From positions 124,001-188,000 of the forward strand of contig NZ_JAJTBG010000003.1 of the NCBI RefSeq assembly GCF_021287045.1: DNA of 64,000 nt. The letters are read 5' to 3'. A model generated the notes under the pieces. That model ran no database searches and was not told the DNA's origin. It saw only the letters and a list, made by a program, of their open reading frames with translations. Position numbers and translations under genes: made by a program. Shown one piece after another: positions 35,601 through 44,311 of this stretch. The DNA is from Oryzomicrobium sp. GTDB lineage: Bacteria; Pseudomonadota; Gammaproteobacteria; Burkholderiales; Rhodocyclaceae. Position 1 is the first letter of the stretch, and each line of letters starts with the position of its first letter.

Positions 35601-35722
35601 GAACCAAAACCCACAATCGGCGGGGCCTGAGCGGCGTTTCAGGGGGAGCCCGGGCAGCAGCCCGGGGCGCACCGGCCGCTAAGAACAACACCGCACACAC
35701 CACCACGGAAAGGACAGCAGGT

Positions 35723-37369
35723 ATGGAACGGGAATCGATGGAATTCGACGTCGTGATCGTGGGGGGCGGCCCGGCGGGTCTGGGCGCTGCGATCCGTCTC
35801 AAGCAACTGGCCGCCGAAAAGGGCCAGGACGTTTCAGTCTGTCTGATCGAAAAGGGTGCCGAGGTCGGCGCCCACATCCTTTCCGGCGCGGTGATGGACC
35901 CCCGGGCCCTGACCGAGCTGATCCCGGACTGGAAGGAACAGGGCGCGCCGCTCAACGCCCCGGTGTCGGAAGACCGCTTCTACATCCTGTCGGAAACCGG
36001 CGCCACCAAGGTGCCCAATTCCCTGCTGCCCGGCTGTTTCCATAACGAGGGCAACTACGTCATCTCCCTGGCCAACGTGTGCCGCTGGCTGGGCCAGCAG
36101 GCCGAAGCCCTGGGCGTGGAAATCTACCCGGGCTTCGCCGGCGCCGAGGTGGTGTACAACGACGACGGTTCGGTGAAGGGCGTGGCCACCGGCGACATGG
36201 GCGTGCTCAAGGACGGCTCCCACGGCCCGGCCTACCAGCCCGGCATGGAACTGCACGGCAAGTACGTGCTGTTTGCCGAGGGCTGCCGCGGCCAACTGGG
36301 CAAGGAACTGGAAGCCAAGTTCAACCTGCGCGACGGCGTGGAGCCCCAGCAGTACGGCATCGGCATCAAGGAACTGTGGGAGATCAAGCCCGAGAACCAC
36401 CAGCTCGGCCTGGTGGTGCACACCGGCGGCTGGCCCATGGACAACGCCACCTACGGCGGCGGCTTCCTCTACCACCTGGAAAACAATCAGGTGGCGGTGG
36501 GCTACGTGGTCGGCCTGGGTTATGAAAACCCGTTCCTGTCGCCCTTCGAGGAATTCCAGCGCTTCAAGACCCACCCCACCATCCGTGGCTTCTTCGACGG
36601 CGCCAAGCGGGTGGCCTACGGCGCCCGCGCCATCGCCGCCGGCGGCCTACAATCCCTGCCCAAGCTGGTGTTCCCGGGCGGCGCCCTGATCGGCTGCGAC
36701 GCCGGCTTCCTCAATGGCTCGCGCATCAAGGGTTCCCACTGCGCCATCAAGTCCGGCGCCCTGGCCGCCGAAGCCGCCTTCGAGGCCCTGGCCGCCGGCC
36801 GCAGCAGCGACGAGCTGGCCGCCTACCCGGAAGCCTTCCAGAAGTCCTGGCTGTACGAGGAGCTGTACCGCGCCCGCAACTTCAAGCCGGCCATGAGCAA
36901 GGGCCTGTGGACCGGCGCCCTGCTGTTCGGCATCGACCAGAAGCTGTTCGGCGGCAAGGCCCCCTGGACCCTGCACCACAGCGGCCCGGACCACGCCAAG
37001 CTGAAGAAGGCCTCCGAGTGCCAGCCGATCGACTACCCCAAGCCCGATGGCGTGCTGACCTTCGACCGGCTGTCCTCGGTGTTCCTCTCCAACACCAACC
37101 ACGAGGAAGACCAGCCCTGCCACCTGCGCCTGACCAATCCGGCAGTGGCCATCGAGGTCAATCTGGCCCTCTACGACGCCCCCGAGCAGCGCTACTGTCC
37201 GGCCGGGGTGTACGAGATCGTGCGCGAGGCCGACGGTTCCAATCCGCGCTTGCAGATCAATGCCCAGAACTGCGTGCACTGCAAGACCTGCGACATCAAG
37301 GACCCGACCCAGAACATCACCTGGGTCGCCCCCCAGGGCGGCGAAGGGCCGGTCTATCCCAACATGTGA
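35723..37369 (+). CDS. Electron transfer flavoprotein-ubiquinone oxidoreductase
   Basis: 548-residue membrane-associated FAD/4Fe-4S enzyme that passes electrons from reduced ETF to ubiquinone. FAD-binding motif VVIVGGGPAGLGAAIRL near residues 10-26, GAHILSGAVMDP, the quinone-site region, FPGGALIGCDAGFLNGSRIKGSHCAIKSG, and the C-terminal 4Fe-4S ligands in CPAGVYEIV and CVHCKTCDIKDPTQNITW. The length matches the family. The ATG at 35723 is preceded by AAAGGA; a second in-frame Met five codons later is possible. The substrate ETF is encoded 23 kb away (58.5-60.2 kb) and a matching TetR operator occurs in both places. It ends in a strong intrinsic terminator. Confidence 0.95.
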   Translation: MERESMEFDVVIVGGGPAGLGAAIRLKQLAAEKGQDVSVCLIEKGAEVGAHILSGAVMDPRALTELIPDWKEQGAPLNAPVSEDRFYILSETGATKVPNSLLPGCFHNEGNYVISLANVCRWLGQQAEALGVEIYPGFAGAEVVYNDDGSVKGVATGDMGVLKDGSHGPAYQPGMELHGKYVLFAEGCRGQLGKELEAKFNLRDGVEPQQYGIGIKELWEIKPENHQLGLVVHTGGWPMDNATYGGGFLYHLENNQVAVGYVVGLGYENPFLSPFEEFQRFKTHPTIRGFFDGAKRVAYGARAIAAGGLQSLPKLVFPGGALIGCDAGFLNGSRIKGSHCAIKSGALAAEAAFEALAAGRSSDELAAYPEAFQKSWLYEELYRARNFKPAMSKGLWTGALLFGIDQKLFGGKAPWTLHHSGPDHAKLKKASECQPIDYPKPDGVLTFDRLSSVFLSNTNHEEDQPCHLRLTNPAVAIEVNLALYDAPEQRYCPAGVYEIVREADGSNPRLQINAQNCVHCKTCDIKDPTQNITWVAPQGGEGPVYPNM

Positions 37370-37430
37370 GCAGGCTTCGCCCCCGGGCTGACCCCGTGTC
37401 ACCCGGGTGGCACAGAGCTGCAATAAAATT

Positions 37431-37458
37431 GCCGTCCTTTCGAGGACGGCTTTTTTTT
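37431..37458 (+). terminator. Intrinsic terminator after the ETF-quinone oxidoreductase gene
   Basis: GCCGTCCT and AGGACGGC close on a TTCG tetraloop (37431-37450), followed by eight T residues. This is a textbook rho-independent terminator. It ends only five bases before the ATG of the porin gene. Confidence 0.9.
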
Positions 37459-37463
37459 CGACG

Positions 37464-38849
37464 ATGACCCTCCTGCGACAGCGCTGCCGGCGGCTCCCGG
37501 CACGCCTCTTCCCGACCTTGCTGCTCGGCGCCCTGGCCGCCGGCCCCGCCTGGGCCCAGCGCGCCCCGGTCGTCCAGCCGTCCCCGGAGGCCGGCAGCAG
37601 CGCCGTGCCCGAAGCCTGGAACGCCTACGTCCAGACCACCTACATCTGGCAGAAGAAGTGGGCCTTTCCCGCCGCCTACAGCGGCACCAACAGCCTGCGT
37701 CCCAACGCCGAAAAGAGCTATTCCTTCACGGCCACCGCCTTCCTCGGGCTACGCCTGTGGCAAGGGGCCGAGTTCTACTACAACCCGGAGGCGGCCCAGG
37801 GCGTGCCTCTGTCGGGCCTGCTCGGCCTGGGGGGCATGACCAACGGCGAGATGGCGCGCACCACCGGCCCGACCCTGGTCGGCTACAACGCCCGGGCCTT
37901 CCTGCGCCAGACCATCGACCTGGGCGGCGAAACCGCCGCCGTGGCTTCGGAGGCCAATCAACTGGCCGGCAACGTCGCTTCCCGGCGGATGGTGGTCACC
38001 GTCGGCAAGGTGGCCATGGGCGACATTTTCGACGAGAACCGTTACGCCCACGACCCACGCAACGATTTCATGAACTGGGCGATCATCACCCACGGTGCCT
38101 ACGACTACGCCGCTGACGCCCGGGGCTACAGCCTGGGCTTCGCCGCCGAATACTTCGACCCGGCCGGCTGGGCGATCCGCGCCGGCCGTTTTGCCATGCC
38201 CAAGGAATCGAACGGCCTGCCCCTGGACCCCAGCCTGACCCGCCAGCACGGCGACCAGGTGGAGCTGGAAATCAACCACGGCCTGTTCGGGCGGCCCGGC
38301 ACGGTGAGGTTTCTCGCCTTCCGCAACAAGGCCGGCATGGGCAGCTTCCGCGCCTCCCTCGACCTGGCCGCCGCCACCGGCACCACGCCGGACCTGGCCC
38401 TGACCCGGCAGACCCGCTACAAGACCGGCTTCGGCATCAACATCGAGCAGCCCATCAGCGACGAGCTGGGTGCCTTCTTCCGCGGCAGTTGGGCCGACGG
38501 CAAATCGGAAACCTTCTCCTACGCCGAGATCGACAATTCCATCGCCGGCGGCATCGTGCTCCAAGGCAACCGCTGGGGCCGGGCCAACGACCGCATCGGC
38601 GCGGCCCTGGTGCGCAACGGCCTGTCCAGGGACCGGCGCGATTACCTGGCCGCCGGCGGCCTGGGCTTCTTCCTCGGCGACGGGGCCCTCAACTACCGGC
38701 CCGAGCAGATTCTGGAAACCTTCTATGCCGCCCAGCTGTGCAAGGGCTTTACCGTCAGCCTCAACTACCAGTACATCCGCAACCCGGCCTACAACGCCGA
38801 CCGGGGCCCGGTGAACGTGGCGGCGATCCGCCTCCACGCCGAATACTGA
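37464..38849 (+). CDS. OprB-family carbohydrate-selective porin
   Basis: 461-residue outer-membrane beta-barrel. A signal peptide is followed by a cut after GPAWA (about residue 31). The OprB domain shows WQGAEFYYNPEAAQGVPLSGLLGLGG, AFLRQTIDLGGE, VVTVGKVAMGDIFDENRYAHDPRNDFMNWAI and YDYAADARGYSLG, then VNVAAIRLHAEY at the C-terminus with a terminal aromatic residue. It probably forms a channel for sugars or other small solutes. The ATG at 37464 puts the signal peptide first, but it lies immediately after the preceding terminator, so how the gene gets its transcript and ribosome-binding site is not obvious. A GC-rich hairpin without a T-run (38857-38876) follows the stop. Confidence 0.87.
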   Translation: MTLLRQRCRRLPARLFPTLLLGALAAGPAWAQRAPVVQPSPEAGSSAVPEAWNAYVQTTYIWQKKWAFPAAYSGTNSLRPNAEKSYSFTATAFLGLRLWQGAEFYYNPEAAQGVPLSGLLGLGGMTNGEMARTTGPTLVGYNARAFLRQTIDLGGETAAVASEANQLAGNVASRRMVVTVGKVAMGDIFDENRYAHDPRNDFMNWAIITHGAYDYAADARGYSLGFAAEYFDPAGWAIRAGRFAMPKESNGLPLDPSLTRQHGDQVELEINHGLFGRPGTVRFLAFRNKAGMGSFRASLDLAAATGTTPDLALTRQTRYKTGFGINIEQPISDELGAFFRGSWADGKSETFSYAEIDNSIAGGIVLQGNRWGRANDRIGAALVRNGLSRDRRDYLAAGGLGFFLGDGALNYRPEQILETFYAAQLCKGFTVSLNYQYIRNPAYNADRGPVNVAAIRLHAEY

Positions 38850-39191
38850 GGGGCGACGCCCGCTCTCAGGCGGGCGCGCTCCGGACACCCAGCGGGCGCC
38901 CGGCCAACGGGCCACAGAAAATCCGGCCCCGGCCAAACCCCGCGCCAGTCCTTGCGTTCCAGGCATGGCCGGCGGAACACAACGACTGGCGCGGCTTTTC
39001 AGGGACACCCGTTGAAGCGCCGCGCCCTGTCTAGGGTTCAGCCCCCTGCCCTACCCGGCTCGATCACTGCCAGCAGCGCCTGCCCTGGCGGCCCATACCA
39101 CCCCCACCCCCACGCCCGGCAACCGGCCACGCAGCGCCACACAGCGCCGGCCGGGGCCGTTGGGGAAGGCTGGGCGTGGGACCGGCAGGCA
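38850..39191. other. 342-base convergent intergenic region with a dispersed repeat
   Basis: Lies between the porin and ABC-F gene stops. It holds the hairpin CGCCCGC/GCGGGCG (38857-38876) and the palindromic repeat at 38931-39000. No credible gene was seen. Confidence 0.5.
38931..39000. repeat. Dispersed palindromic repeat, copy 2
   Basis: Begins GGCCAAACCCCGCGCCAGT (38931-38949) and ends with the inverted half ACTGGCGCGG (38985-38994). The left half differs by one base in 17 from the reverse complement of the core at 25628-25644 and by one from the copy at 41112. About 70 bases long; no coding potential. Confidence 0.65.
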
Positions 39192-40859
39192 TCACTTGCG
39201 CGTCTGCGCTGCCTCTTCCCGGGCCCGCTTGGCCTCGTCGAGCAGGTAGCGCTGGTAATCCTCCAGGTCGCCGTCGAAGGGCCCGACGCCGCCTCGGGAG
39301 ACCAGCCAGAATTCGTCGCACACGGCGCGCAGCAGAGCCCGGTCGTGGCTGACCAGCATCACCGTGCCTTCGAATTCGTTGAGGGCAACGCCGAGGGCCT
39401 CCCGGGTGGCCAGGTCCAGGTGGTTGGTCGGTTCGTCGAGCAGCAGCAGGTTGGGCCGCTGCCACACGAGCATGCACAGCACCAGGCGGGCCTTTTCGCC
39501 GCCGCTCATGGTGCCCACGGCCTGCTTGACCATGTCGCCGCTGAAATTGAAGGTGCCGAGGAAGTTGCGCAGCTCCTGCTCGCGCCCGGCCACCGGGCCA
39601 CGGCCGGCGGCGATGGCTTCCTTGGCCAGGCGGGTCATGTGCTCCAGGGGCGTGTCTTGGGGCCGCAGCACGTCCAGTTCCTGCTGGGCGAAGTAGCCGA
39701 TGTTGAGGCCCTTGCCTTCGGTGACTTCGCCGCTGATCGGTTGCAGGGCCCGGGCGATGGTCTTCACCAGGGTGGACTTGCCCTGGCCGTTGGCGCCGAG
39801 GATGCCGATGCGCTGACCGGCGTGCACCGAGCGGTTGATGCCGCGCACGATCACCGTCGGCGGCGTGCCGGCCGGGGCGTCGTCCGGCGGCGGGTAGCCG
39901 ATCACGGTGTCGATCATCGACAGCATCGGGTTGGGCAGGTTGTCCGGCTCCTGGAATTCGAAGGTGAATTCGGCATCGGCCAGCACCGGAGCGATCTTCT
40001 CCATGCGCTCCAGGGCCTTGACCCGGCTCTGGGCCTGCTTGGCCTTGCTGGCCTTGGCCTTGAAGCGGTTGATGAAGGATTGCAGGTGGGCGATCTTGTC
40101 CGCCTGGCGGGCCATGGCGGCCTGCTGCAACACCATCTGCTCGGCACGCATGTCCTCGAACTTGCTGTAGTTGCCGCCGTAGCGCACCAGCTTGGCGTTG
40201 TCGATGTGCAGGGTGACCTGGGTGATGGCGTCGAGGAATTCCCGGTCGTGGCTGATCATGATCAGGGTGCCCGGGTAGCGCTTCAGCCAGGCTTCCAGCC
40301 AGACCAGGGCGTCCAGGTCCAGGTGGTTGGTGGGCTCGTCGAGGAGCAGGATGTCCGACGGGCACATCAGCGCCCGGGCCAGTTGCAGGCGCATCCGCCA
40401 GCCGCCGGAAAAGCTGTCCACCGGGTTGTTCAGTTCCGAGACCTTGAAGCCCAGGCCGAGGATGAGGGACTGGGCGCGGGATTCGGCGTCGTTCTCGCCG
40501 GCGTCGTAGAGGGCCATGTAGGCCTCGGCCATGCGCATGCCGTCCTCGCTGGCCTCGGCGGCCTGGACCTCGTTGCGGGCGGCGAGCAGCGCCGTGTCGC
40601 CGTCGATGACGAAGTCGGTGGCGCCCTGGTCGGTCTCCGGCATGTCCTGGGCCACCTGGGCCATGCGCCACTGGCGCGGGATGGCATAGTCGCCGCCATC
40701 CTCGTGCAGGGTGCCGTTGAGCAGGGCGAACAGGGTCGATTTGCCGGCGCCATTGCGCCCGACCAGGCCGACCTTCTCGCCCGGGTTGAGGACGACGGAG
40801 GCCTTGTCCAGCACCACTTTGGAGCCGCGGCGCAGGGTGACGTTCTTGAGGGTGATCAT
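39192..40859 (-). CDS. ABC-F family ATPase (YheS-like)
   Basis: 555-residue soluble tandem-ATPase of the ABC-F class, which acts on ribosomes rather than in transport. First ATPase: Walker A GRNGAGKST (about 34-42), signature SGGWRMRLQLARAL, Walker B ILLLDEPTNHLD. Second: GANGQGKST, SGGEKARLVLC, LLLLDEPTNHLD. A charged inter-domain linker of about 80 residues contains INRFKAKASKAKQAQSRVKALERM. The ATG at 40859 is chosen because MITLKNVTLRRGSKVV is the family start; an in-frame upstream extension is not protein-like. The C-terminal coiled-coil extension found in longer YheS proteins (over 600 residues) is absent or very short (KRAREEAAQTRK). Confidence 0.92.
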   Translation of the reverse strand: MITLKNVTLRRGSKVVLDKASVVLNPGEKVGLVGRNGAGKSTLFALLNGTLHEDGGDYAIPRQWRMAQVAQDMPETDQGATDFVIDGDTALLAARNEVQAAEASEDGMRMAEAYMALYDAGENDAESRAQSLILGLGFKVSELNNPVDSFSGGWRMRLQLARALMCPSDILLLDEPTNHLDLDALVWLEAWLKRYPGTLIMISHDREFLDAITQVTLHIDNAKLVRYGGNYSKFEDMRAEQMVLQQAAMARQADKIAHLQSFINRFKAKASKAKQAQSRVKALERMEKIAPVLADAEFTFEFQEPDNLPNPMLSMIDTVIGYPPPDDAPAGTPPTVIVRGINRSVHAGQRIGILGANGQGKSTLVKTIARALQPISGEVTEGKGLNIGYFAQQELDVLRPQDTPLEHMTRLAKEAIAAGRGPVAGREQELRNFLGTFNFSGDMVKQAVGTMSGGEKARLVLCMLVWQRPNLLLLDEPTNHLDLATREALGVALNEFEGTVMLVSHDRALLRAVCDEFWLVSRGGVGPFDGDLEDYQRYLLDEAKRAREEAAQTRK

Positions 40860-41276
40860 GAGCGGAACATTCGGGAAGGCCGAGCATGATAGCCACCTTG
40901 GCCTGCCCAGTCCCGCGCGGCAACGATAAACACGCTTTTTTGCCGCCGGGACGCCGGATCGGGGCAGTGCCGGACGGGGGTAAAACAGGCCCGCGCACTT
41001 GCGCCGGCTGGTTCCGATGGCTGCCCCAGTTGGTCGACCCAGTTGGCCGCCCTGGTCGCTGCCACAGGCGGCACGCTCCAGGTAAAAACACGTCGCTACC
41101 GGAGAGCCCCTGGCCAAACCCCTCGCCAGTCCTTGATCTTCAGGCCATCCCTATGGAGATCGGCCACTGGCGCGGAGTTCCACACCCACCCGGTGGAAAG
41201 TGGCGCCCCGCCTTGTGATTGGCGCAGGCCGTTGCAGCTTCCCGGTCGCAGCGTCCTGGCTAGAGTTGCGGCGGTC
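40860..41276. other. 417-base intergenic region with a dispersed repeat
   Basis: Lies between the ABC-F gene start and the SRPBCC gene stop. It contains the palindromic repeat at 41112-41180 and, overlapping its right end, a hairpin TTCCAC/GTGGAA (41178-41198). No credible gene; the ABC-F promoter must lie in the left part, but I could not place it. Confidence 0.5.
41112..41180. repeat. Dispersed palindromic repeat, copy 3
   Basis: Starts GGCCAAACCCCTCGCCAGT (41112-41130), continues CCTTG as in the copy at 38931, and ends with the inverted half ACTGGCGCGGAGTT (41166-41179). Within it GATCT and AGATC form an inner dyad. The right half is identical over 14 bases to the core at 25628. Confidence 0.65.
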
Positions 41277-41753
41277 CTAACCTTCGTCGGGAATTTCCGG
41301 CTCCACCAGTTGGGCAAGCTGCTGCAAGGATTCCTGCCAGCCCAGGTAGCACATCTCGGCGGGGATCACCGCCGGCACGCCGGCCTGTTCGATGTTCACC
41401 TCGGTGCCGCAGAGCACCGCCCGCAGGTCGATGGTCACCGTCATTTCCCCGGGCATGTTGGGGTCGTCGAAGCGGTCGGTGTAGCGCACCCGGGTGGGGG
41501 GTGTCAGCTCCACGTAGCGGCCGGCGAAGGAATGGCTCTTGCCGCTGCCGAAGTTGGTGAACGACATGCGGTAGCCGCCGCCGACCCGGGCATCCATGTC
41601 GTGCACCTGGCCGGTGAAACCATGGGGCGGCAGCCACTTGGCCATGGCGGCGGGATCGAGAAAGGCCCGGTAGATGCGCTCGGGCGGTGCGCGCAGCACC
41701 CGGTGCAGGCGGATGGTGGTGGTGGCGTTAGTAGTGTTGCTGGTGGCAGGCAT
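41277..41753 (-). CDS. SRPBCC (AHSA1-like) domain protein
   Basis: 158-residue START/Bet v1-like protein: IRLHRVLRAPPERIYRAFLDPAAMAKWLPPHGFTGQVHDMDARVGGGYRMSF is the typical AHSA1 N-terminal pattern, followed by TRVRYTDRFDDPNMPGEMTVTIDL and a C-terminal helix GWQESLQQLAQLVE. Such proteins bind hydrophobic ligands or act as accessory or toxin-tolerance proteins; no specific role is evident. An AGGAGG ribosome-binding site lies about ten bases before the ATG at 41753. Usually an ArsR-type gene sits beside AHSA1 genes; none is seen here. Confidence 0.88.
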   Translation of the reverse strand: MPATSNTTNATTTIRLHRVLRAPPERIYRAFLDPAAMAKWLPPHGFTGQVHDMDARVGGGYRMSFTNFGSGKSHSFAGRYVELTPPTRVRYTDRFDDPNMPGEMTVTIDLRAVLCGTEVNIEQAGVPAVIPAEMCYLGWQESLQQLAQLVEPEIPDEG

Positions 41754-42025
41754 GGGCGGTTCCTCCTGGGGTCGAGGGATGCGCCGTCAGGCAAAAGCGG
41801 ATCGCCGGGCCGGGCGCAGAGACGGCCTCCCCGGGGGGCGGGCACCCGGGAACCCGTCTGACCAGGGTAGACGACCCAGGTCGATCCGGAAATCCGGCGC
41901 GGCTGGCGCCCCCCGGCCCTCGGGTCGTATGGCGTTATCCGGGTCGTTGCGCCACGGCTCCCCCGGCCGTTTTGCGGCCCCCTGACCGCACCCGCCCGGC
42001 AGCGCGGGCGACGACCCAGGCCGGG

Positions 42026-42778
42026 TCAGTCGGAAAAGCCGCCTTCCAGGCCCGCCGCCCCCCAGCGCAGCAGCGCCAGGGCCGGATCGGCCAGGTCGGC
42101 GGCACGCAGCGGGCGGAACGTGCACACCGCTGGCAGGGGCAGGGCGCCAGCGGCCTCCCTCCCCTCTGCTCCCCGGTCCGCGCCAGACAGGGGCTCCAGG
42201 CGCAGCCACAGGCTGCGCGGCTCGGGCAGTTCGTCCACCCAGCCCCACAGCACGCCGGCGGCGGGTGCGCCGGTACAGGCCAGCGCCAGGGTCTGCAACG
42301 GGTCGGTGCCGGCGACGAAGCTGCCGTCGCCCTGCCAGCCCAGGGTCCGGGCCAGGGCGGCGAGGGTCTGGCTGGGCAGGGTCTGCATGAAGGTGAAGGG
42401 CAGCACCCAGCCTTGGGCGAATTGTCCCAAACCGACGCCGATGGCCGCGGCGCAGCCACGCTCGCTGCCGATCCGCAGCCAGGCGTCGGGGGGCAGCAAA
42501 ACGGGAGGGCGGGCGGGGGATGCCGGCGACAGGACGCCGGCCGAAGCGCCGCCGTCCTGGGCCGTGGCACGGACCGTCTCTGCCGAATCCAGCCCATTCG
42601 CCACGTCCGCCAGGCATTCCAGAGCGCCGTAGAGGGCCAGTTCGGTCCACGTTCCCAGGCGGCGCGGGCGCTGGCCGAGGCGGGCCACCAGGCGCTCGTG
42701 CCAATCCGCCGGCAGGCCGACGCTGCGGCCGGTGACCTGCCACAGCCGATTGACGGGAGGCGTGCGGTTGGCGCTCAT
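42026..42778 (-). CDS. Beta-ketoacyl synthase-like N-terminal domain protein (chain-length-factor-like)
   Basis: 250-residue protein resembling the stand-alone ketoacyl-synthase N-terminal domain of chain-length-factor-like proteins in aryl-polyene and flexirubin loci. Family-like segments are AAIGVGLGQFAQGWVLPFTFMQTLPSQTLAALARTLGW and DPLQTLALACTGAPAAGVLWGWVDEL. No ketosynthase active-site motif is seen, so it is probably non-catalytic. Last gene of the nine-gene operon; its ATG overlaps the ketosynthase stop by four bases. A partnership with the adjacent ketosynthase, as in KS-CLF pairs, is likely but inferred. No gene follows for 247 bases (41754-42025 gap upstream of SRPBCC). Confidence 0.72.
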   Translation of the reverse strand: MSANRTPPVNRLWQVTGRSVGLPADWHERLVARLGQRPRRLGTWTELALYGALECLADVANGLDSAETVRATAQDGGASAGVLSPASPARPPVLLPPDAWLRIGSERGCAAAIGVGLGQFAQGWVLPFTFMQTLPSQTLAALARTLGWQGDGSFVAGTDPLQTLALACTGAPAAGVLWGWVDELPEPRSLWLRLEPLSGADRGAEGREAAGALPLPAVCTFRPLRAADLADPALALLRWGAAGLEGGFSD

Positions 42779-43989
42779 TGCGCCGCCTCCCGGCCATCCA
42801 AGTCTTCCAACACCAGAGCAGCGTGGCCGCCGCCAAAGCCGAGGATCAGGGCCAGCACGGTGCGCGGCGGCGCCGCCAGGGGCGTGGTGCCGTCGGCCAG
42901 GGCCATGCGCAGCGCGGGATCGAGGGACCAGTCCCGGGGGGGCTGCACGCCCGCTTCCAGGCAGGCCGTGAGCAACGCCAGCTCGGCGGCGCCGGAGGCG
43001 CCCAGGGTGTGGCCCAGGGCGGCCTTGAGGGTCACCAGGGGCGGCAGGGAGGCGAAGCGCTCGGCCAGCACGGCGGCTTCCACCGCGTCGTTGCCCGGAC
43101 TGCCGGCGGCCTGGACCTTGACCAGGCCGACGTCGGCGGCTTGCCGGCCGGCCTCGGCCAGGGCGGTATCAATGGCGCGGGCGATGGCCGGGGCCACGGC
43201 GCCGGCCGGGTCGCTGCCATCCACCACCCCTGCCAGTCCGGCCACCGCCCAACGCGCCCCGGGGGGCGCGTGGCGGGTCAGGCGCAGGGCGGCCACCGCC
43301 TCCCCCAGCACCAGGCCGTCCCGCGCCGCGCCAAAGGGCCGCGCCGCCTCCGGCGAGAGCAGCTGCATGGCGGCAAAGCTGGCCAGGGTGAAGCGGTTGG
43401 ACAGCTCGACTCCGAGCACCAGGGCCGAATCCCAGGGGCCGTCGGTCAGCATGTCCCGGGCGGCGGCCAGGGCGTTCATCGCCGAGGTGCAGGCGGTGGA
43501 TACCGCGAACACCGGCCCCTGCCAGTCGAGCCAGGCGGCGATGCGCCGGGTGAAATCGGTGCAGTCGGTGGACGGGTAATCGGCCAGGGCCTCCACCGCC
43601 CCCACGTCGTTGGACGACGAGGCCACGAACAGGGGGCCGGAGCGGTCGGCGGCGAGGTTGCCGGCATCGGCCTGCTTCTCTGCCTGCTCCACGGCCCGGC
43701 GCACCAGCTCCCGGGCGCGTTCGTACCAGGCCTCCATATTGCCGCTGGGCGCGGAAGGCGCCACCTCGGCCGGGATACCCCGGTAGGGCCAGGATTCGGC
43801 GTCGCTCCCCTCCCCCAGGGTCACCCGGACGGTGGCCGCCCCCACGGGGGAAGCACCGGCGGCCAGGGTGTCCAGGGCGGCGGCCAGGCTCCCGCCGAGG
43901 CAGGACACCAGGCCCCGGCCGGCGAGGTACACCGGGGGGCGGCGGGAAACGCCGGGGGAAACGGAAGGATCGGGCAGCGCGGCGGCCAT
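42775..43989 (-). CDS. Beta-ketoacyl-ACP synthase (FabF-like) with an altered active site
   Basis: 404-residue thiolase-fold ketosynthase. The active-site Cys167 is in VSTACTSAMNAL, and Lys322 and His327 are in LKAALGHTLGASGAAEL. The first catalytic His, normally in HGTGTP, is missing: the corresponding segment reads VQAAGSPGNDAVE (292-304), two residues shorter with Ala in the His position. This should impair malonyl decarboxylation if the alignment is right, so the enzyme may act as an acyl-transferring or partner-dependent synthase. The ATG at 43989 precedes a short disordered leader and RRPPVYLAGRGLVSCLG. It is flanked by the ACP gene (22-base gap) and the CLF-like gene (four-base overlap). 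Confidence 0.82.
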   Translation of the reverse strand: MAAALPDPSVSPGVSRRPPVYLAGRGLVSCLGGSLAAALDTLAAGASPVGAATVRVTLGEGSDAESWPYRGIPAEVAPSAPSGNMEAWYERARELVRRAVEQAEKQADAGNLAADRSGPLFVASSSNDVGAVEALADYPSTDCTDFTRRIAAWLDWQGPVFAVSTACTSAMNALAAARDMLTDGPWDSALVLGVELSNRFTLASFAAMQLLSPEAARPFGAARDGLVLGEAVAALRLTRHAPPGARWAVAGLAGVVDGSDPAGAVAPAIARAIDTALAEAGRQAADVGLVKVQAAGSPGNDAVEAAVLAERFASLPPLVTLKAALGHTLGASGAAELALLTACLEAGVQPPRDWSLDPALRMALADGTTPLAAPPRTVLALILGFGGGHAALVLEDLDGREAAQ

Positions 43990-44011
43990 GCGGAAAGAGG
44001 CGCGGCCGGGG

Positions 44012-44311
44012 TCAGGCGACCGGAGCGACCGGGGCGGCCGCCAGGCGGGCCTCGGCCAGCCGGACGGTGAGGTGCTCGGCCAGGGTGGCGAGGCAGGCCA
44101 GGGCGCGGCGGGTTTCCTTGCTGTCGGCCATGCGAACGCCATAGCGGCGCTGGATCGCCATGGAGATCTGCAAGGCGTCGAGGGAATCGAGCTGGAGGCG
44201 CGATTCCGGGCCGAACAGGATTTCGTCCGAAGCGATGCCGCCGGCGGGTTCGTCCTTGTCCGCGGCGTCCAGCACCAGGGTCTTGAGTTCGTCGATGAGG
44301 GCTGCGTTCAT
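44012..44311 (-). CDS. Acyl carrier protein
   Basis: 99-residue ACP with the phosphopantetheine attachment Ser43 in LQLDSLDALQISMAIQRRYG. The DEILFGPESRLQLDSLD context is typical of dedicated secondary-metabolite ACPs, as is the slightly extended Ala/Val-rich C-terminus. It should carry the acyl chain for the neighbouring ketosynthases and present it to the BtrH-type acyltransferase. The start overlaps the ABC permease stop by four bases. No phosphopantetheinyl transferase lies in the window. Confidence 0.9.
   Translation of the reverse strand: MNAALIDELKTLVLDAADKDEPAGGIASDEILFGPESRLQLDSLDALQISMAIQRRYGVRMADSKETRRALACLATLAEHLTVRLAEARLAAAPVAPVA

Noticed and set aside
37408-37423. Sigma-54-like motif TGGCAC...TGCAA before the porin gene
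   Set aside because: The spacing between GG and GC is one base short of the strict -24/-12 distance, and it overlaps the terminator upstream arm region.
38952-40889. 645-codon plus-strand frame opposite the ABC-F gene
   Set aside because: Antisense shadow of a clear two-domain ATPase; no motifs of its own.
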